Shown here piece by piece: positions 7,995-17,563 of a stretch of DNA of 64,000 nt; positions within the stretch are counted from its first letter, which is position 1, and every line of letters begins with the position of its first letter. The position numbers and the translations under genes were made by a program. The stretch covers positions 558,001 to 622,000 of the forward strand of contig NZ_JAAAMH010000001.1 in NCBI RefSeq assembly GCF_024105655.1, in the 5' to 3' direction. The stretch comes from Aliihoeflea sp. 40Bstr573. Its GTDB lineage: Bacteria > Pseudomonadota > Alphaproteobacteria > Rhizobiales > Rhizobiaceae. The notes beneath the pieces are model-generated. The model saw only the letters and a list, made by a program, of their open reading frames with translations, ran no database searches and was not told where the DNA came from.

Positions 7995-8384
7995 TCAGAC
8001 GACGGCGCCCTGCCCGCGCGCTTCGGCCAGCGCCTTTAGATCGGCGGGCTGAAGCTCGATCGATTCGCCGCATCCGCAGGCGGACGACTGGTTCGGATTG
8101 TTGAAGGTGAAACCAGAGCGCAGCTTGGTCGTCTCGAAGCCCATTTCAGTGCCGAGCAGGAACAGCGCCGCCTCGGGCGCGACATAGACATGCGCGCCGT
8201 CGCGCTCGACATGATCATCCTTCGGGCTGGCCTCGGTGACGAGGTCGACCGTGTACTCCATGCCCGCGCATCCGCCCTTCTTGATGCCGACACGGATGCC
8301 GGCAGCACCTTCGCGGGCGGCGACGATGTCGCGGACGCGGGCCACCGCCTCGTCGGTCAGGGTCAGAACTTGAAAACGTGCCAT
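7995..8384 (-). CDS. sufA: A-type Fe-S carrier SufA
   Basis: A 129-residue HesB/IscA-family carrier that accepts an Fe-S cluster from the SufBCD scaffold and passes it to apoproteins. The three conserved cysteines are present, one in KKGGCAGMEY and two in the C-terminal SACGCGES. The second ATG (8384) is chosen because GGAG lies six bases upstream of it; the in-frame ATG at 8396 overlaps that site. This is the last gene of the suf operon. Confidence 0.93.
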   Translation of the reverse strand: MARFQVLTLTDEAVARVRDIVAAREGAAGIRVGIKKGGCAGMEYTVDLVTEASPKDDHVERDGAHVYVAPEAALFLLGTEMGFETTKLRSGFTFNNPNQSSACGCGESIELQPADLKALAEARGQGAVV

Positions 8385-8472
8385 CAATTGCTCCATGCCA
8401 GCGGGTTCAAGGCCCGCGGAATGATCTGGACCCCGAAGATGGGGAAGTTTGCCTCCGAGCGCAACCCGGTCG

Positions 8473-8841
8473 CTAGTACCAGCCGACAGCCACCTGCGCT
8501 TCTTCGGACATGCGGTCCGGAGTCCATGGCGGGTCGAAGACCATCTTCACGTCCACGTCCGACACGCCCTCGACGGTGCTGACTGCGTTCTGCACCCAGC
8601 CGGGCATTTCGCCGGCCACCGGACAGCCCGGCGCCGTCAGCGTCATGTCGATCTTGACCGAGCGGTCATCCTCGATATCGATCTTGTAGATCAGCCCGAG
8701 TTCGTAGATGTCGGCCGGGATTTCCGGGTCGTAAACCGTCTTCAGGGCGGAGACGATGTCGTCGGTCAACCGCGCCAGTTCCTCTTCGGGGATGGTGGAT
8801 GGTTGCGGCGTTTCAGCCATATTGGACGTTTCGTCAGTCAT
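8473..8841 (-). CDS. sufT: SufT-like DUF59 Fe-S maturation protein
   Basis: A 122-residue protein: a short disordered N-terminus, then a DUF59/MIP18 domain (VYDPEIPADIYELGLIY, MTLTAPGCPVAGEMPGWV, VFDPPWTPDRMSEEA). The conserved Cys in APGCP is the presumed functional residue. SufT proteins assist maturation of Fe-S enzymes alongside SUF. The ATG at 8841 lies four bases after the sufS stop, so the two are translationally coupled. A longer in-frame ORF running into sufS is not needed. Confidence 0.9.
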   Translation of the reverse strand: MTDETSNMAETPQPSTIPEEELARLTDDIVSALKTVYDPEIPADIYELGLIYKIDIEDDRSVKIDMTLTAPGCPVAGEMPGWVQNAVSTVEGVSDVDVKMVFDPPWTPDRMSEEAQVAVGWY

Positions 8842-8845
8842 GTCT

Positions 8846-10090
8846 TCACCCGAAGAATGTGCGCGCTTTTTCCAGCGCTTCGGCCAGAGCGTCGATCTCG
8901 GCCTTCGTATTGTACATGGCGAATGAGGCACGGCATGTGGAGGTCACGCCGAAGCGCTTCAAGAGTGGCTGCGCGCAATGGGTGCCGGCGCGCACGGCGA
9001 CACCGGCGCGGTCGATGACCATCGACACGTCATGGGCATGGATGCCCTGCAGTTCGAACGAGACAATGGCGCCCTTGTCCGGCGCGTTGCCGATGATGCG
9101 CATCGAATTGATTCGTGACAGACGCTCATGCGCGTAAGCGGCAAGTTCCGCCTCATGCGCCGCGATCGCCTCGCGGCCGATCCCTTGCATGTATTGAAGC
9201 GCCGCGCCGAGCCCGATCGCCTGGACGATGGGCGGCGTGCCCGCCTCGAACCGATGCGGCGGCTCGTTGTAGGTGACGTTTTCCTCCGTCACCTCCTCGA
9301 TCATCTCGCCACCGCCCTGGAACGGACGCATCTTCTCCAGCATTTCCTTGCGGCCGTAGAGAATGCCGATACCCGACGGCCCATAGACCTTATGGCCCGT
9401 GAATACATACCAGTCGCAGCCCAGATCCTGCACGTCGACCACGGTATGAACCGCGCCCTGGCTGCCATCGACCAGAACCGGAATGCCGCGCGCATGCGCG
9501 ATGCGGACGATTTCCTTAATCGGCGTCACGGTGCCGAGAACATTCGACATGTGCGTGATGGCGACGAGCTTCGTGCGGTCCGTAAGACGCTTCTCGAATT
9601 CTTCGATGTGGAACCGGCCTTCGTCGTCCACCGGCACCCACACTAGCTTTGCGCCCTGGCGCTCGCGGATGAAATGCCAAGGCACGATGTTGGAGTGATG
9701 CTCCATTACCGAAAGAACGATCTCGTCGCCCTCGCCAATATTCGGCATGCCAAAACCGTAGGCCACCGTATTGATCGCCTCGGTCGCCGATTTGGTGAAG
9801 ACGATCTCGTCGACGCTCGAGGCGTTCAAGAAACCACGCACGGTCTCGCGCGCGGCTTCGTAGGCATCGGTCGCAGTATTCGACAGGAAATGCAGGCCCC
9901 GATGGACGTTGGCGTATTCGGACGAATAGGCCTTGGTGATGCGGTCGATGACCGCCTGCGGCTTTTGCGCCGACGCGCCATTGTCGAGATAGACGAGCGG
10001 CTTGCCGTAGACTTCCATCGCAAGAATGGGGAAGTCGCGGCGGATCGCCTCGACGTCATAGGGCTTCAGCGTTCCTGTCGGCGCGTTCAT
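8846..10090 (-). CDS. sufS: cysteine desulfurase SufS (group II)
   Basis: A 414-residue PLP-dependent group II cysteine desulfurase that takes sulfur from cysteine as an enzyme-bound persulfide for cluster assembly. The PLP Lys is in FTGHKVYGPSGIG (about residue 230), the HHSNIVPWHFI segment is typical, and the catalytic Cys372 sits in VRAGTHCAQPLL, as in SufS/CsdA. It follows sufD by four bases and precedes sufT by four. It differs from the operon's first gene, which is a NifS/IscS-type enzyme. No SufE or SufU sulfur-transfer partner is visible in the window. Confidence 0.96.
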   Translation of the reverse strand: MNAPTGTLKPYDVEAIRRDFPILAMEVYGKPLVYLDNGASAQKPQAVIDRITKAYSSEYANVHRGLHFLSNTATDAYEAARETVRGFLNASSVDEIVFTKSATEAINTVAYGFGMPNIGEGDEIVLSVMEHHSNIVPWHFIRERQGAKLVWVPVDDEGRFHIEEFEKRLTDRTKLVAITHMSNVLGTVTPIKEIVRIAHARGIPVLVDGSQGAVHTVVDVQDLGCDWYVFTGHKVYGPSGIGILYGRKEMLEKMRPFQGGGEMIEEVTEENVTYNEPPHRFEAGTPPIVQAIGLGAALQYMQGIGREAIAAHEAELAAYAHERLSRINSMRIIGNAPDKGAIVSFELQGIHAHDVSMVIDRAGVAVRAGTHCAQPLLKRFGVTSTCRASFAMYNTKAEIDALAEALEKARTFFG

Positions 10091-10094
10091 GGGC

Positions 10095-11360
10095 TTACCC
10101 GTGGTTCTCGAACCAGTCCTCGAGCCGCGATTCCAGCGCCTCGACGATCGCCTCGTCGTCCAGTTCCTCGATGACCTCGCGAAGGAACGCCTTGATGAGC
10201 AGCCCCCGCGCCAGTTTTTCCTCGACGCCGCGCGCCATCAAGTAGAACAGATGCGCGTGGTCGATCTCGGTGACCGTCGCACCATGGCCACAGGCGACGT
10301 CGTCGGCGAAGATTTCAAGTTCCGGCTTGGTGGAAAACTCGCCCTCGTCCGACAGAAGCAACGTGTTGCATGCCATCTTGGCGTCGGTATTCTGCGCCAA
10401 GCGGTCGACGCGGATCTGGCCCTGGAACACGCCATGCGCCCTGTCGGTGATGACGTTGCGAATGATCTCGGTCGAAGTCGTATGCGGCGCTGCGTGGTCG
10501 AGCACCATAGTCACGTCACAATGAACGTCGCCGCCGAGAAGATTGACACCGCGCAAGCGGAAATCCGACCCCTCGCCGGCCGCCACGACGTGGACTTCCT
10601 GGCGCACGAGCTTGCCGCCCGTGTTCATGAGGAAAATCGTGACCTTGGCATTGGCGCCGATCCGCGCGCGAATCTGACCAAGATGCGTCGCTGCCTTCGG
10701 CTGGTCCTCAATGACCAGCCAATTGATCTCGGCATCGTCGCCGATCTCGATGTCGGTCACCGAACTGACCAAGGCGTCGGCCGTGCCGGTCTGGCGCTCC
10801 ACGATCGTCGCCTTCGCGCCTTTGCCGATGCGGGCGGCAAAGCGCGCATGAACCTGCCCGCCCGAATGGACGTTCTGCAGTTCGACGGGCGCACCGACCT
10901 CGACGCCGTCAGGGATCGTCAGGTCGAAGCCGTCCGATACGAATGCGGCATTGATCGCGCCGACGGCATCGTCCGCCTTCAAAGGCGCGAGGTCGCCCGC
11001 AAGCGCGCCGCTCATCAGGCGATCGGCGATCTTCTCGATCCGAACACCATCGATGCCGGCATGGTGCTGGGCATTGCCGTCGATAACGGTCAGGACGGCC
11101 GAGCCGTCAACCAGCGGGCCAAGCGCGGCGGCGTCGCCCGCACCGCCGTCGGCGGGAACAGTCGCCAGCAGGCGGCGCAGATCAGTGTAATGCCATGCCT
11201 CGACGCGGCGCGTCGGCAGTCCGGCCTTCAGGACCGCAGCGGCTTCATCGCGCCTTGCCGCGACTTCCGGAGAACCGGTCAGCGATGGACGGCGCGCGGC
11301 GAAGCCCTCGATCAGGGCCTCTTCCGCGCTCGTCAGTTTGGGTGTTGCGTGAACGTTCAT
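10095..11360 (-). CDS. sufD: Fe-S assembly scaffold protein SufD
   Basis: A 421-residue SufD subunit of the SufBC2D scaffold. It has the right-handed beta-helix sequence pattern and the family C-terminal motif: ACGHGATVTEIDHAHLFYLMARG, followed by AFLREVIEEL. ATG at 11360 is used because GGAGG stands five bases before it; the ORF could extend 14 codons upstream without a ribosome site. It lies between sufC (13-base gap) and sufS (four-base gap). Confidence 0.96.
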   Translation of the reverse strand: MNVHATPKLTSAEEALIEGFAARRPSLTGSPEVAARRDEAAAVLKAGLPTRRVEAWHYTDLRRLLATVPADGGAGDAAALGPLVDGSAVLTVIDGNAQHHAGIDGVRIEKIADRLMSGALAGDLAPLKADDAVGAINAAFVSDGFDLTIPDGVEVGAPVELQNVHSGGQVHARFAARIGKGAKATIVERQTGTADALVSSVTDIEIGDDAEINWLVIEDQPKAATHLGQIRARIGANAKVTIFLMNTGGKLVRQEVHVVAAGEGSDFRLRGVNLLGGDVHCDVTMVLDHAAPHTTSTEIIRNVITDRAHGVFQGQIRVDRLAQNTDAKMACNTLLLSDEGEFSTKPELEIFADDVACGHGATVTEIDHAHLFYLMARGVEEKLARGLLIKAFLREVIEELDDEAIVEALESRLEDWFENHG

Positions 11361-11373
11361 GTCAGCCTCCCGC

Positions 11374-12129
11374 TCAGGCCGCTTCGCCGATGATGCCGGC
11401 ATAGCCGTCGCGTTCCAGTTCGAGCGCCAGCGACTTGTCGCCGGACTTCACGACCTGGCCGCGCGAGAGAACATGCACCGAATCCGGCACGATGTAATCG
11501 AGCAGGCGCTGGTAGTGCGTGATCACCACGAAGGCACGGTCGGGCGAGCGCAGCGAGTTGACACCGTCGGCGACGATCTTGAGCGCGTCGATGTCGAGGC
11601 CGGAATCTGTCTCGTCGAGCACGCAAAGCTTCGGCTCCAGAAGCTTCATCTGCAGGATTTCAGCGCGCTTCTTCTCGCCGCCGGAAAAGCCGACATTGAG
11701 GGGGCGCTTCAGCATCGCCATGTCGATGTTGAGGCCGGCGGCATTTTCCTTCACGCGCTTCAGGAATTCGGGAATCTTCAGTTCCTCCTCGCCACGCGCC
11801 TTGCGCTGCGAGTTCATCGCGACCTTCAGGAACTCCATCGTGGCGACACCCGGTATTTCCATGGGGTACTGGAAGGCAAGGAAGATGCCCGACGCGGCGC
11901 GTTCGGCGGGGTCCATCTCGAGAATGGACTCACCATTGTAGAGGATGTCGCCCTCCGTCACCTCGTAGTCGTCGCGGCCCGCCAGGATATAGGACAAAGT
12001 CGACTTGCCGGAGCCGTTGGGCCCCATGATGGCGGCGACTTCGCCGTTCTTCACCGTCAGGTTGAGGCCACGGATGATCTCGGTGCCGTCTTCGGCAATG
12101 CGGGCATGAAGGTTCTTGATCTCGAGCAT
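11374..12129 (-). CDS. sufC: Fe-S assembly ATPase SufC
   Basis: A 251-residue ABC-type ATPase that drives conformational change of SufBD on the cytosolic scaffold. Walker A is GPNGSGKST, the signature is FSGGEKKRAE and Walker B is CVLDETDSGLD, all intact; the SufC-specific K-K-R after the signature is present. The gene starts 15 bases after the DoxX-like gene that separates it from sufB. Confidence 0.97.
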   Translation of the reverse strand: MLEIKNLHARIAEDGTEIIRGLNLTVKNGEVAAIMGPNGSGKSTLSYILAGRDDYEVTEGDILYNGESILEMDPAERAASGIFLAFQYPMEIPGVATMEFLKVAMNSQRKARGEEELKIPEFLKRVKENAAGLNIDMAMLKRPLNVGFSGGEKKRAEILQMKLLEPKLCVLDETDSGLDIDALKIVADGVNSLRSPDRAFVVITHYQRLLDYIVPDSVHVLSRGQVVKSGDKSLALELERDGYAGIIGEAA

Positions 12130-12144
12130 GTCGTCCTCTTGAGG

Positions 12145-12522
12145 CTAGTCGTGCCTTGTACCGTAATGCGCGCCTGCCACTGCGAGGAGGCCCGCCATGA
12201 TTCCCAAATTCTTGGTGAAGAGCTGGAACTGGATCGAAGCCGCTTCACCGTCGAGCACCCAGAATGGATGCAGATACCAGTTGACCACTGCCACATAGGC
12301 AATCAGTCCAAATGCAGCGGGCCGCACCAGGCGTCCCGAAACTAGTGCCGCTCCCGCCGCCATCTGGGCGACCGAGGCGAGATAGACGAATGGCAACGGC
12401 CGCTCGAACCCCGCCCCCGAAAGCATCGTCACCATCGTGTCCGTCGCGCCGAGCTTCAAAAGCGCCGATCCGGCGAAGAAGAGCCCGAACGCGACCCGGG
12501 CAATGGCAAGCGCCGAAATCAG
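12145..12522 (-). CDS. DoxX-like membrane protein between sufB and sufC
   Basis: A small four-helix membrane protein of DoxX type. The helices are [56 protein letters not shown] and [16 protein letters not shown]. The first helix lies upstream of the only conventional start (TTG at 12459), and an in-frame stop lies five codons before the CTG. Full-length translation would therefore need a near-cognate start: CTG at 12522, overlapping the sufB TGA and nine bases after GAAGG, or ATT at 12519. Function is unknown; DoxX proteins are linked to quinones and redox stress. Its position inside the suf operon is unusual. If only the TTG is used, the product is 104 residues and lacks helix 1. Confidence 0.7.
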   Translation of the reverse strand: MISALAIARVAFGLFFAGSALLKLGATDTMVTMLSGAGFERPLPFVYLASVAQMAAGAALVSGRLVRPAAFGLIAYVAVVNWYLHPFWVLDGEAASIQFQLFTKNLGIMAGLLAVAGAHYGTRHD

Positions 12523-14036
12523 CCGACGCTGCCTTCAAGGCTGATACCGATGAGCTTCTGCGCTTCGACCGCAAATTCCATCGGCAGTTCCTGGATCACG
12601 TCCTTGACGAAGCCGTTGACGATGAGCGCGATGGCTTCCTCTTCGGGAATGCCGCGCTGCATGACGTAGAAGAGCTGGTCTTCGGAAATCTTCGACGTCG
12701 TCGCCTCGTGCTCGAACTGGGCCGTCGCGTTCTTGGCTTCGATGTAGGGCACCGTGTGCGCGCCGCAATCATTGCCGATCAGGAGCGAATCGCACTGCGT
12801 GAAGTTGCGGGCGTTGGTCGCCTTGCGGTGTGCCGAAACCTGGCCGCGATAGGTGTTGTTCGAGTGACCGGCCGAGATACCCTTGGAGATGATGCGGCTC
12901 GACGTATTCTTGCCCAGATGGATCATCTTGGTGCCTGAGTCGATCTGCTGGTGGCCGTTCGACACGGCGATCGAGTAGAACTCGCCGCGCGAATCGTCAC
13001 CGCGCAGGATGCAGGACGGGTATTTCCAGGTGATCGCCGAGCCGGTTTCGACCTGTGTCCAGGAGATTTTGGACCGGTCGCCGCGGCAATCGCCGCGCTT
13101 GGTGACGAAATTGTAGATGCCGCCCTTGCCGTCCTTGTCGCCCGGATACCAGTTCTGGACCGTCGAATATTTGATCTCGGCATCGTCGAGCGCGATCAGT
13201 TCGACGACCGCCGCGTGAAGCTGGTTCTCGTCGCGTTGCGGAGCCGTGCAGCCTTCGAGATACGACACGTATGCGCCCTCTTCCGCGATGATCAGCGTAC
13301 GTTCGAACTGGCCGGTGTTCTTCTCGTTGATCCGGAAATAGGTCGAAAGCTCCATCGGGCAGCGAACGCCCTTGGGCACGTACACGAACGAGCCGTCAGT
13401 GAAGACGGCGGCGTTGAGCGTCGCGTAGAAATTGTCGGTCGTCGGGACGACCGAGCCCAGATACTTCTGCACGAGTTCGGGATGCTCGCGTACCGCCTCG
13501 GAGATCGAGCAGAAGATCACGCCGGCTGCCGCCAATTCCTTCTTGAAGGTTGTGACGACCGAGATCGAATCGAACACGGCGTCCACTGCCACGCGGCCCG
13601 ACTTGTAGACATTGTCGTTCGCCGCATCGCCGTCCTCGCCTTCGTCCTTTTGGACGCCGGCCAGGATTTCCTGCTCGCGCAGGGGAATGCCGAGCTTTTC
13701 GTAGACGCGCAGAAGTTCAGGGTCGACCTCGTCGAGCGACTTCGGCCCGGTCTGGTTCTTGGGCGCGGCGTAATAGTGAATGTCCTGGAAGTCGATTTTC
13801 GGATAGTCGACGCGCGCCCAGGTCGGCTCTTCCATGGTCACCCAGCGGCGATAGGCCCCAAGGCGCCATTCGAGCATCCATTCCGGCTCGTCCTTCTTGG
13901 CCGAAATCATGCGGATGGTTTCTTCGCTCAGCCCTTTGGGCGCGACGTCCATCTCGATGTCGGATTCGAAGCCATATTTATACTGGTCCACGTCGATCTT
14001 GCGGACCTGGTCGATGGTCTCCTGCACAGCAGGCAT
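12519..14036 (-). CDS. sufB: Fe-S assembly scaffold protein SufB
   Basis: A 505-residue SufB, the subunit on which Fe-S clusters form. Family segments are clear: [20 protein letters not shown] at the N-terminus, [33 protein letters not shown] with the conserved Cys, and the C-terminal [15 protein letters not shown]. Length is normal for the proteobacterial form. It follows the upstream desulfurase by about 147 bases, the largest gap in the operon, which might contain an extra promoter. No clear site is visible there. Confidence 0.97.
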   Translation of the reverse strand: MPAVQETIDQVRKIDVDQYKYGFESDIEMDVAPKGLSEETIRMISAKKDEPEWMLEWRLGAYRRWVTMEEPTWARVDYPKIDFQDIHYYAAPKNQTGPKSLDEVDPELLRVYEKLGIPLREQEILAGVQKDEGEDGDAANDNVYKSGRVAVDAVFDSISVVTTFKKELAAAGVIFCSISEAVREHPELVQKYLGSVVPTTDNFYATLNAAVFTDGSFVYVPKGVRCPMELSTYFRINEKNTGQFERTLIIAEEGAYVSYLEGCTAPQRDENQLHAAVVELIALDDAEIKYSTVQNWYPGDKDGKGGIYNFVTKRGDCRGDRSKISWTQVETGSAITWKYPSCILRGDDSRGEFYSIAVSNGHQQIDSGTKMIHLGKNTSSRIISKGISAGHSNNTYRGQVSAHRKATNARNFTQCDSLLIGNDCGAHTVPYIEAKNATAQFEHEATTSKISEDQLFYVMQRGIPEEEAIALIVNGFVKDVIQELPMEFAVEAQKLIGISLEGSVG

Positions 14037-14183
14037 GAGCGCTCTCCATCCAGGCCGGGGTCAAGGCCCGGCAGTTGTCGATTTCGCATCCGCAGCAAAT
14101 GCCCCGGAATGCGCGTTACATAGGGAGGATCGCCGGCAAATGCACCCCTACGGCGCGCCGATATCCTCGAAATTCCATGGCCG

Positions 14184-15338
14184 TCAGGCGGCCGCTCGCC
14201 TGCGGCTCATAAACCGATCCAACGCATCGGCGAAAGCCGCAATCTCGTCCTCGCCCGTCGAATGCCCGATCGACACGCGAATGCCGCTGACATCCTCGCC
14301 ATGGCCCATGGCCTTCAGGACACGGCTCGCGCCGACTTTGCCTGACGAACAGGCCGAACCCGAAGAGACGGAAATTCCGGCCAGGTCGAAGGCAATCTGC
14401 GCGGTTTCGGCCTTGACGTCCGCAATACCGAAGAAAACCGTGTTGGGCAGGCGCTCCGTCTTCTCGCCAAAGATGACCGCATCGGGAACGCGCGCACGGA
14501 TCGCCGCTTCGATGCGGCCGCGCTTCTCACGTAGGGCCTCGGCCTGCGGCAACAAGGCAAGGGCATTGCGCGCGGCGGCTCCGAAACCGGCGAGCGCCGC
14601 GTAATTCTCCGTCCCGGCGCGATGCCCGCGCTCCTGCCCGCCGCCTGTAGCAATCGGAGCAGGCATCAGGACGTCGCTGTTGCCGACCAGGGCGCCAGCG
14701 CCTTTCGGACCGCCGATCTTGTGCGCGGCCAGGATCAGGAAATCGGCGCAAAGCGCTGCGATATCGAGCGAAATGCGCCCGCCAGCCTGAACTGCATCGA
14801 GTATGAGCGCGCCGCCGGCGTCGTGCACGATGGCGGCGATCTCGGCCGCCGGCTGGATGACACCGGTCTCATTGTTGGCAAGGTGCACCGCCACAAGCGG
14901 CAGACCCGCCGAACGATCATGTCCGGCCAACGCAATTTTCAGCGCGTTGAGATCAAGCACGCCATTGCCGTCCACCGGAAGTTCGACGACGTCTCCCTTG
15001 GCAAATCGGCCGCCGCCGACGACGATCGAATGGTCGGTGGTCGACGTATAGAGCCTTGAATAGGTCAGCGACGAGCGGCCCATCCGCCAATCGGGCGTCA
15101 GCGCCAGCGCCACAGCTTCGCTCGCACCCGACGTGAAGACGACATGGTCCGGCTTGGCATTGCACAAAGCCGCGACATCGTGCCTTGCGTCCTCCACAAG
15201 CCGCCTGGCCTGCCGACCCTCGGCATGGACCGACGATGGATTGGCCGTCAGGTCGAGCGCGGCCACCATCGCCGCTCGCGCTTCGGGCAGAAGCGGGGCG
15301 CTGGCGTTCCAGTCCAGATAGTAGCGGCGTCCGGTCAT
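14184..15338 (-). CDS. cysteine desulfurase, NifS/IscS type
   Basis: A 384-residue group I-like cysteine desulfurase, first gene of the suf operon. The PLP Lys is in ILAAHKIGGPKGAGAL and the catalytic Cys330 in SSGSACSSGKVGASRVL, the mobile-loop form typical of NifS/IscS. Rhizobial suf operons commonly carry this enzyme in addition to SufS (sometimes named SufS2). It presumably supplies sulfur under partly different conditions. ATG at 15338 gives a normal N-terminus (YYLDWNASAPLLPEA). An Irr-like palindrome and a candidate promoter lie 80-130 bases upstream. Confidence 0.93.
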   Translation of the reverse strand: MTGRRYYLDWNASAPLLPEARAAMVAALDLTANPSSVHAEGRQARRLVEDARHDVAALCNAKPDHVVFTSGASEAVALALTPDWRMGRSSLTYSRLYTSTTDHSIVVGGGRFAKGDVVELPVDGNGVLDLNALKIALAGHDRSAGLPLVAVHLANNETGVIQPAAEIAAIVHDAGGALILDAVQAGGRISLDIAALCADFLILAAHKIGGPKGAGALVGNSDVLMPAPIATGGGQERGHRAGTENYAALAGFGAAARNALALLPQAEALREKRGRIEAAIRARVPDAVIFGEKTERLPNTVFFGIADVKAETAQIAFDLAGISVSSGSACSSGKVGASRVLKAMGHGEDVSGIRVSIGHSTGEDEIAAFADALDRFMSRRRAAA

Positions 15339-15415
15339 TGCAGCAGCGTGATATCCAGTTCGCGGCGTTGTCGGGGGACGGCGTTATTTCCTTGAATTCG
15401 CAAGGCGAGCCGTCC

Positions 15416-15444
15416 TATCTACCCGCTTTGCGAAAAGAGGCGAA
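15416..15444 (-). promoter_or_regulatory. candidate promoter of the suf operon
   Basis: Read on the minus strand, TTCGCC (15444-15439) and TAGATA (15421-15416) are separated by 17 bases and lie 78 bases upstream of the desulfurase ATG. The Irr-like palindrome sits ten bases further upstream. Only the -10 element is a good match, so this is tentative. Confidence 0.4.
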
Positions 15445-15454
15445 CTCTCGCCAC

Positions 15455-15471
15455 TTTTGAATAATTCTAAA
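15455..15471. promoter_or_regulatory. ICE-like (Irr) operator
   Basis: TTTTGAATAATTCTAAA is a near-perfect palindrome (TTTnGAA-n3-TTCnAAA) matching my recollection of the iron control element bound by Irr in Rhizobiales. It lies in the divergent gap between the suf operon and the hydrolase gene. Known biology: rhizobial suf operons respond to Irr and RirA. No perfect RirA IRO box (TGA-N9-TCA) was seen here. Confidence 0.6.
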
Positions 15472-15564
15472 CTAGTTTCTATGGAGACGCCCGCCCCGCG
15501 TCAAGCCCGAACGATCAGTCACTGGGTTTTGCGGCGTCCGCCGGCGGTTCAACTGGAGTATCCC

Positions 15565-16239
15565 ATGCCCGAGGTCATCTTCGCCGGTCCGGCCGGACGC
15601 CTTGAAGGTCGCTATCAGCCTTCCAAGGAAAAGAACGCGCCGATCGCGATCGTGCTGCACCCCCATCCGCAGTTCGGCGGCACGATGAACAACAAGATCG
15701 TGTACGACCTCTTCTACATGTTCCAGAAGCGTGATTTCACCGTGCTTCGCTTCAATTTCCGCGGCATCGGCCGCAGCCAGGGCGAGTTCGACCACGGCGC
15801 AGGCGAGTTGTCGGACGCGGCCGCGGCGCTCGACTGGGTGCAGTCGCTGCACCCCGATTCCAAGAGCTGCTGGGTCGCAGGCTATTCCTTCGGCGCATGG
15901 ATCGGCATGCAACTCCTCATGCGCCGCCCGGAAATCGAGGGCTTCATCTCGATCGCCCCGCAGCCCAACATCTACGATTTCTCTTTCCTTGCGCCCTGCC
16001 CTTCCTCCGGCCTCGTCATCCATGGCGATGCCGACCGCGTGGCGCCGCCGAAGGACGTGCAGACGCTGGTCGACAAGCTCCACACACAGAAGGGCATCAC
16101 GATCACGCAGAAGACCTTGCCCGGAGCGAACCATTTCTTCGCAAGCCATGGCGAAACCCTGATCGAGGATTGTTCGGACTATCTCGATCGCCGCCTTGCC
16201 GGCGAACTGGCCGATCCCAAACCCAAGCGTCTTCGCTGA
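15565..16239 (+). CDS. alpha/beta-hydrolase, divergent from suf
   Basis: A 224-residue alpha/beta-hydrolase of the short type common in alphaproteobacteria. It begins PEVIFAGPAGRLEGRY, has an oxyanion-region LHPHPQFGGTMNN, then a G-x-S-x-G-like elbow VAGYSFGAWIG with the nucleophile Ser, an Asp in VIHGDADRVAPP and the His in LPGANHFFASHG. The substrate is unknown. ATG at 15565 is supported by GGAG six bases upstream; the in-frame TTG at 15457 would overlap the ICE palindrome. It faces away from the suf operon, a conserved arrangement in the group as far as I recall. Confidence 0.85.
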   Translation: MPEVIFAGPAGRLEGRYQPSKEKNAPIAIVLHPHPQFGGTMNNKIVYDLFYMFQKRDFTVLRFNFRGIGRSQGEFDHGAGELSDAAAALDWVQSLHPDSKSCWVAGYSFGAWIGMQLLMRRPEIEGFISIAPQPNIYDFSFLAPCPSSGLVIHGDADRVAPPKDVQTLVDKLHTQKGITITQKTLPGANHFFASHGETLIEDCSDYLDRRLAGELADPKPKRLR

Positions 16240-16354
16240 ACTTACGCCAAGTCGACAACTCTCGGCTCCTGCCGGGACTGATGGCAGCGATCGCTTGTCG
16301 CGAGATCATGTTCTCGTCGAAGGGGTAAAGCGGCGACAGTCATGGCCTGAGGCT

Positions 16355-17473
16355 TTACTCCGGCCTAGCGATCACACCGCCTGCCGCAGGCGCGCGGCAG
16401 CCGGTTGTCGTCGGCCATGTCAGCGGTAGGCCGCGCATTGCGCGGACCGCAAGGTATGCCCACGCCTCCGCTTCCATCGCGTCACCGTCGAGGCCGACAT
16501 CCTCTGCGAGCAGCACCTGCGCGCCTTGCGCTTCCACACCTTTGCGCAGGTCTGCGACGATGTGCGGGTTCTTTCGCCCGCCGCCGCAGACGATCCAGTT
16601 TTTTGGCGCGGCAGGCATGTGTTCGCCTGCCTTCAGGATCGCTTCGGCAGAGACGGCAGCCAAGGTGCGCGCACCGTCGGCAAGTTCAAGCCCTGCGGCA
16701 AGTTCCAGCGTGAAGTCGTTGCGATCAAGCGATTTCGGACCTGAGCGCGCAAAGAACGGCTTGTCGAGATAGCGCTCTAAGACGCCCGTGACGATGCCGC
16801 CTTCGCTGGCGATCATGCCGTTCTGGTCGAACGCCACGCCACCCTCGCGAGACACCCATTGATCGATCAGCGCATTTCCCGGCCCGCTGTCGAATGCGAC
16901 GGGCGGACCATCCACCGCTACGAAGGTGATGTTGGAAATGCCGCCGATGTTGACGAAGACGACGGGCGGCTCAGTGCCGCGGAGATCGGCCGCGAGCGCC
17001 GCGTGATAGGCGGGGACGAGCGGGGCACCCTGCCCGCCCGCCTCCATGTCCGCCGCACGCATGTCGAACACGACGGTGATGCCCGTTTCGCGCGCCAGAA
17101 GTGCGCCATCGCCGATTTGCACCGTCAGCGCTTGCTCGGGCCGGTGAAGCACCGTCTGACCATGAAACCCAATCACGTCGATTGCTCCGTGCGCCTCCAC
17201 GAATTGGGCCACGGCGCGCGCATGGCGAAGGGTCAGTTCCCGCTCCAGATGCTGGAGGTCGCCGGGACGCTCGTCGCGGCTTGAAATCGTCTTCGCGACC
17301 TCAAGCGCCGCCTCGAGACGCCGCCGAAACGAAGCGTCGTAGGGAGCGAACATGGATGGCCCCCGCGTCACCGAGCTTTCCCCATCGGTCGCGACGACTG
17401 CAAGGTCGATCCCGTCCATCGACGTGCCGCTCATCAGCCCGAGCGCGCGCATAAGAGCCATATCGCCGTCCAT
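16355..17473 (-). CDS. anmK: anhydro-N-acetylmuramic acid kinase
   Basis: A 372-residue AnmK, which opens and phosphorylates 1,6-anhydroMurNAc released by wall turnover, feeding peptidoglycan recycling. The N-terminal ATP-binding motif [15 protein letters not shown] is present, as are [35 protein letters not shown] and [15 protein letters not shown] at 17473 is chosen; ATGs at 17461 and 17452 are also possible. A much longer in-frame extension overlaps tyrS on the other strand and is spurious. It is divergent from tyrS across 90 bases. Confidence 0.95.
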   Translation of the reverse strand: MDGDMALMRALGLMSGTSMDGIDLAVVATDGESSVTRGPSMFAPYDASFRRRLEAALEVAKTISSRDERPGDLQHLERELTLRHARAVAQFVEAHGAIDVIGFHGQTVLHRPEQALTVQIGDGALLARETGITVVFDMRAADMEAGGQGAPLVPAYHAALAADLRGTEPPVVFVNIGGISNITFVAVDGPPVAFDSGPGNALIDQWVSREGGVAFDQNGMIASEGGIVTGVLERYLDKPFFARSGPKSLDRNDFTLELAAGLELADGARTLAAVSAEAILKAGEHMPAAPKNWIVCGGGRKNPHIVADLRKGVEAQGAQVLLAEDVGLDGDAMEAEAWAYLAVRAMRGLPLTWPTTTGCRAPAAGGVIARPE

Positions 17474-17563
17474 TCTTGTGATTCCCGATGCCGGGATGCT
17501 AAAGCCGCGCTTGCCGGATTGCCAATGCGGCCCGGCTCCTGTTCGAACCCGAAAGAAAAGACC

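Noticed and set aside
15339-15564. RirA IRO box (TGA-N9-TCA) in the suf upstream region
   Set aside because: No perfect match on inspection; only the ICE-like palindrome is supported.
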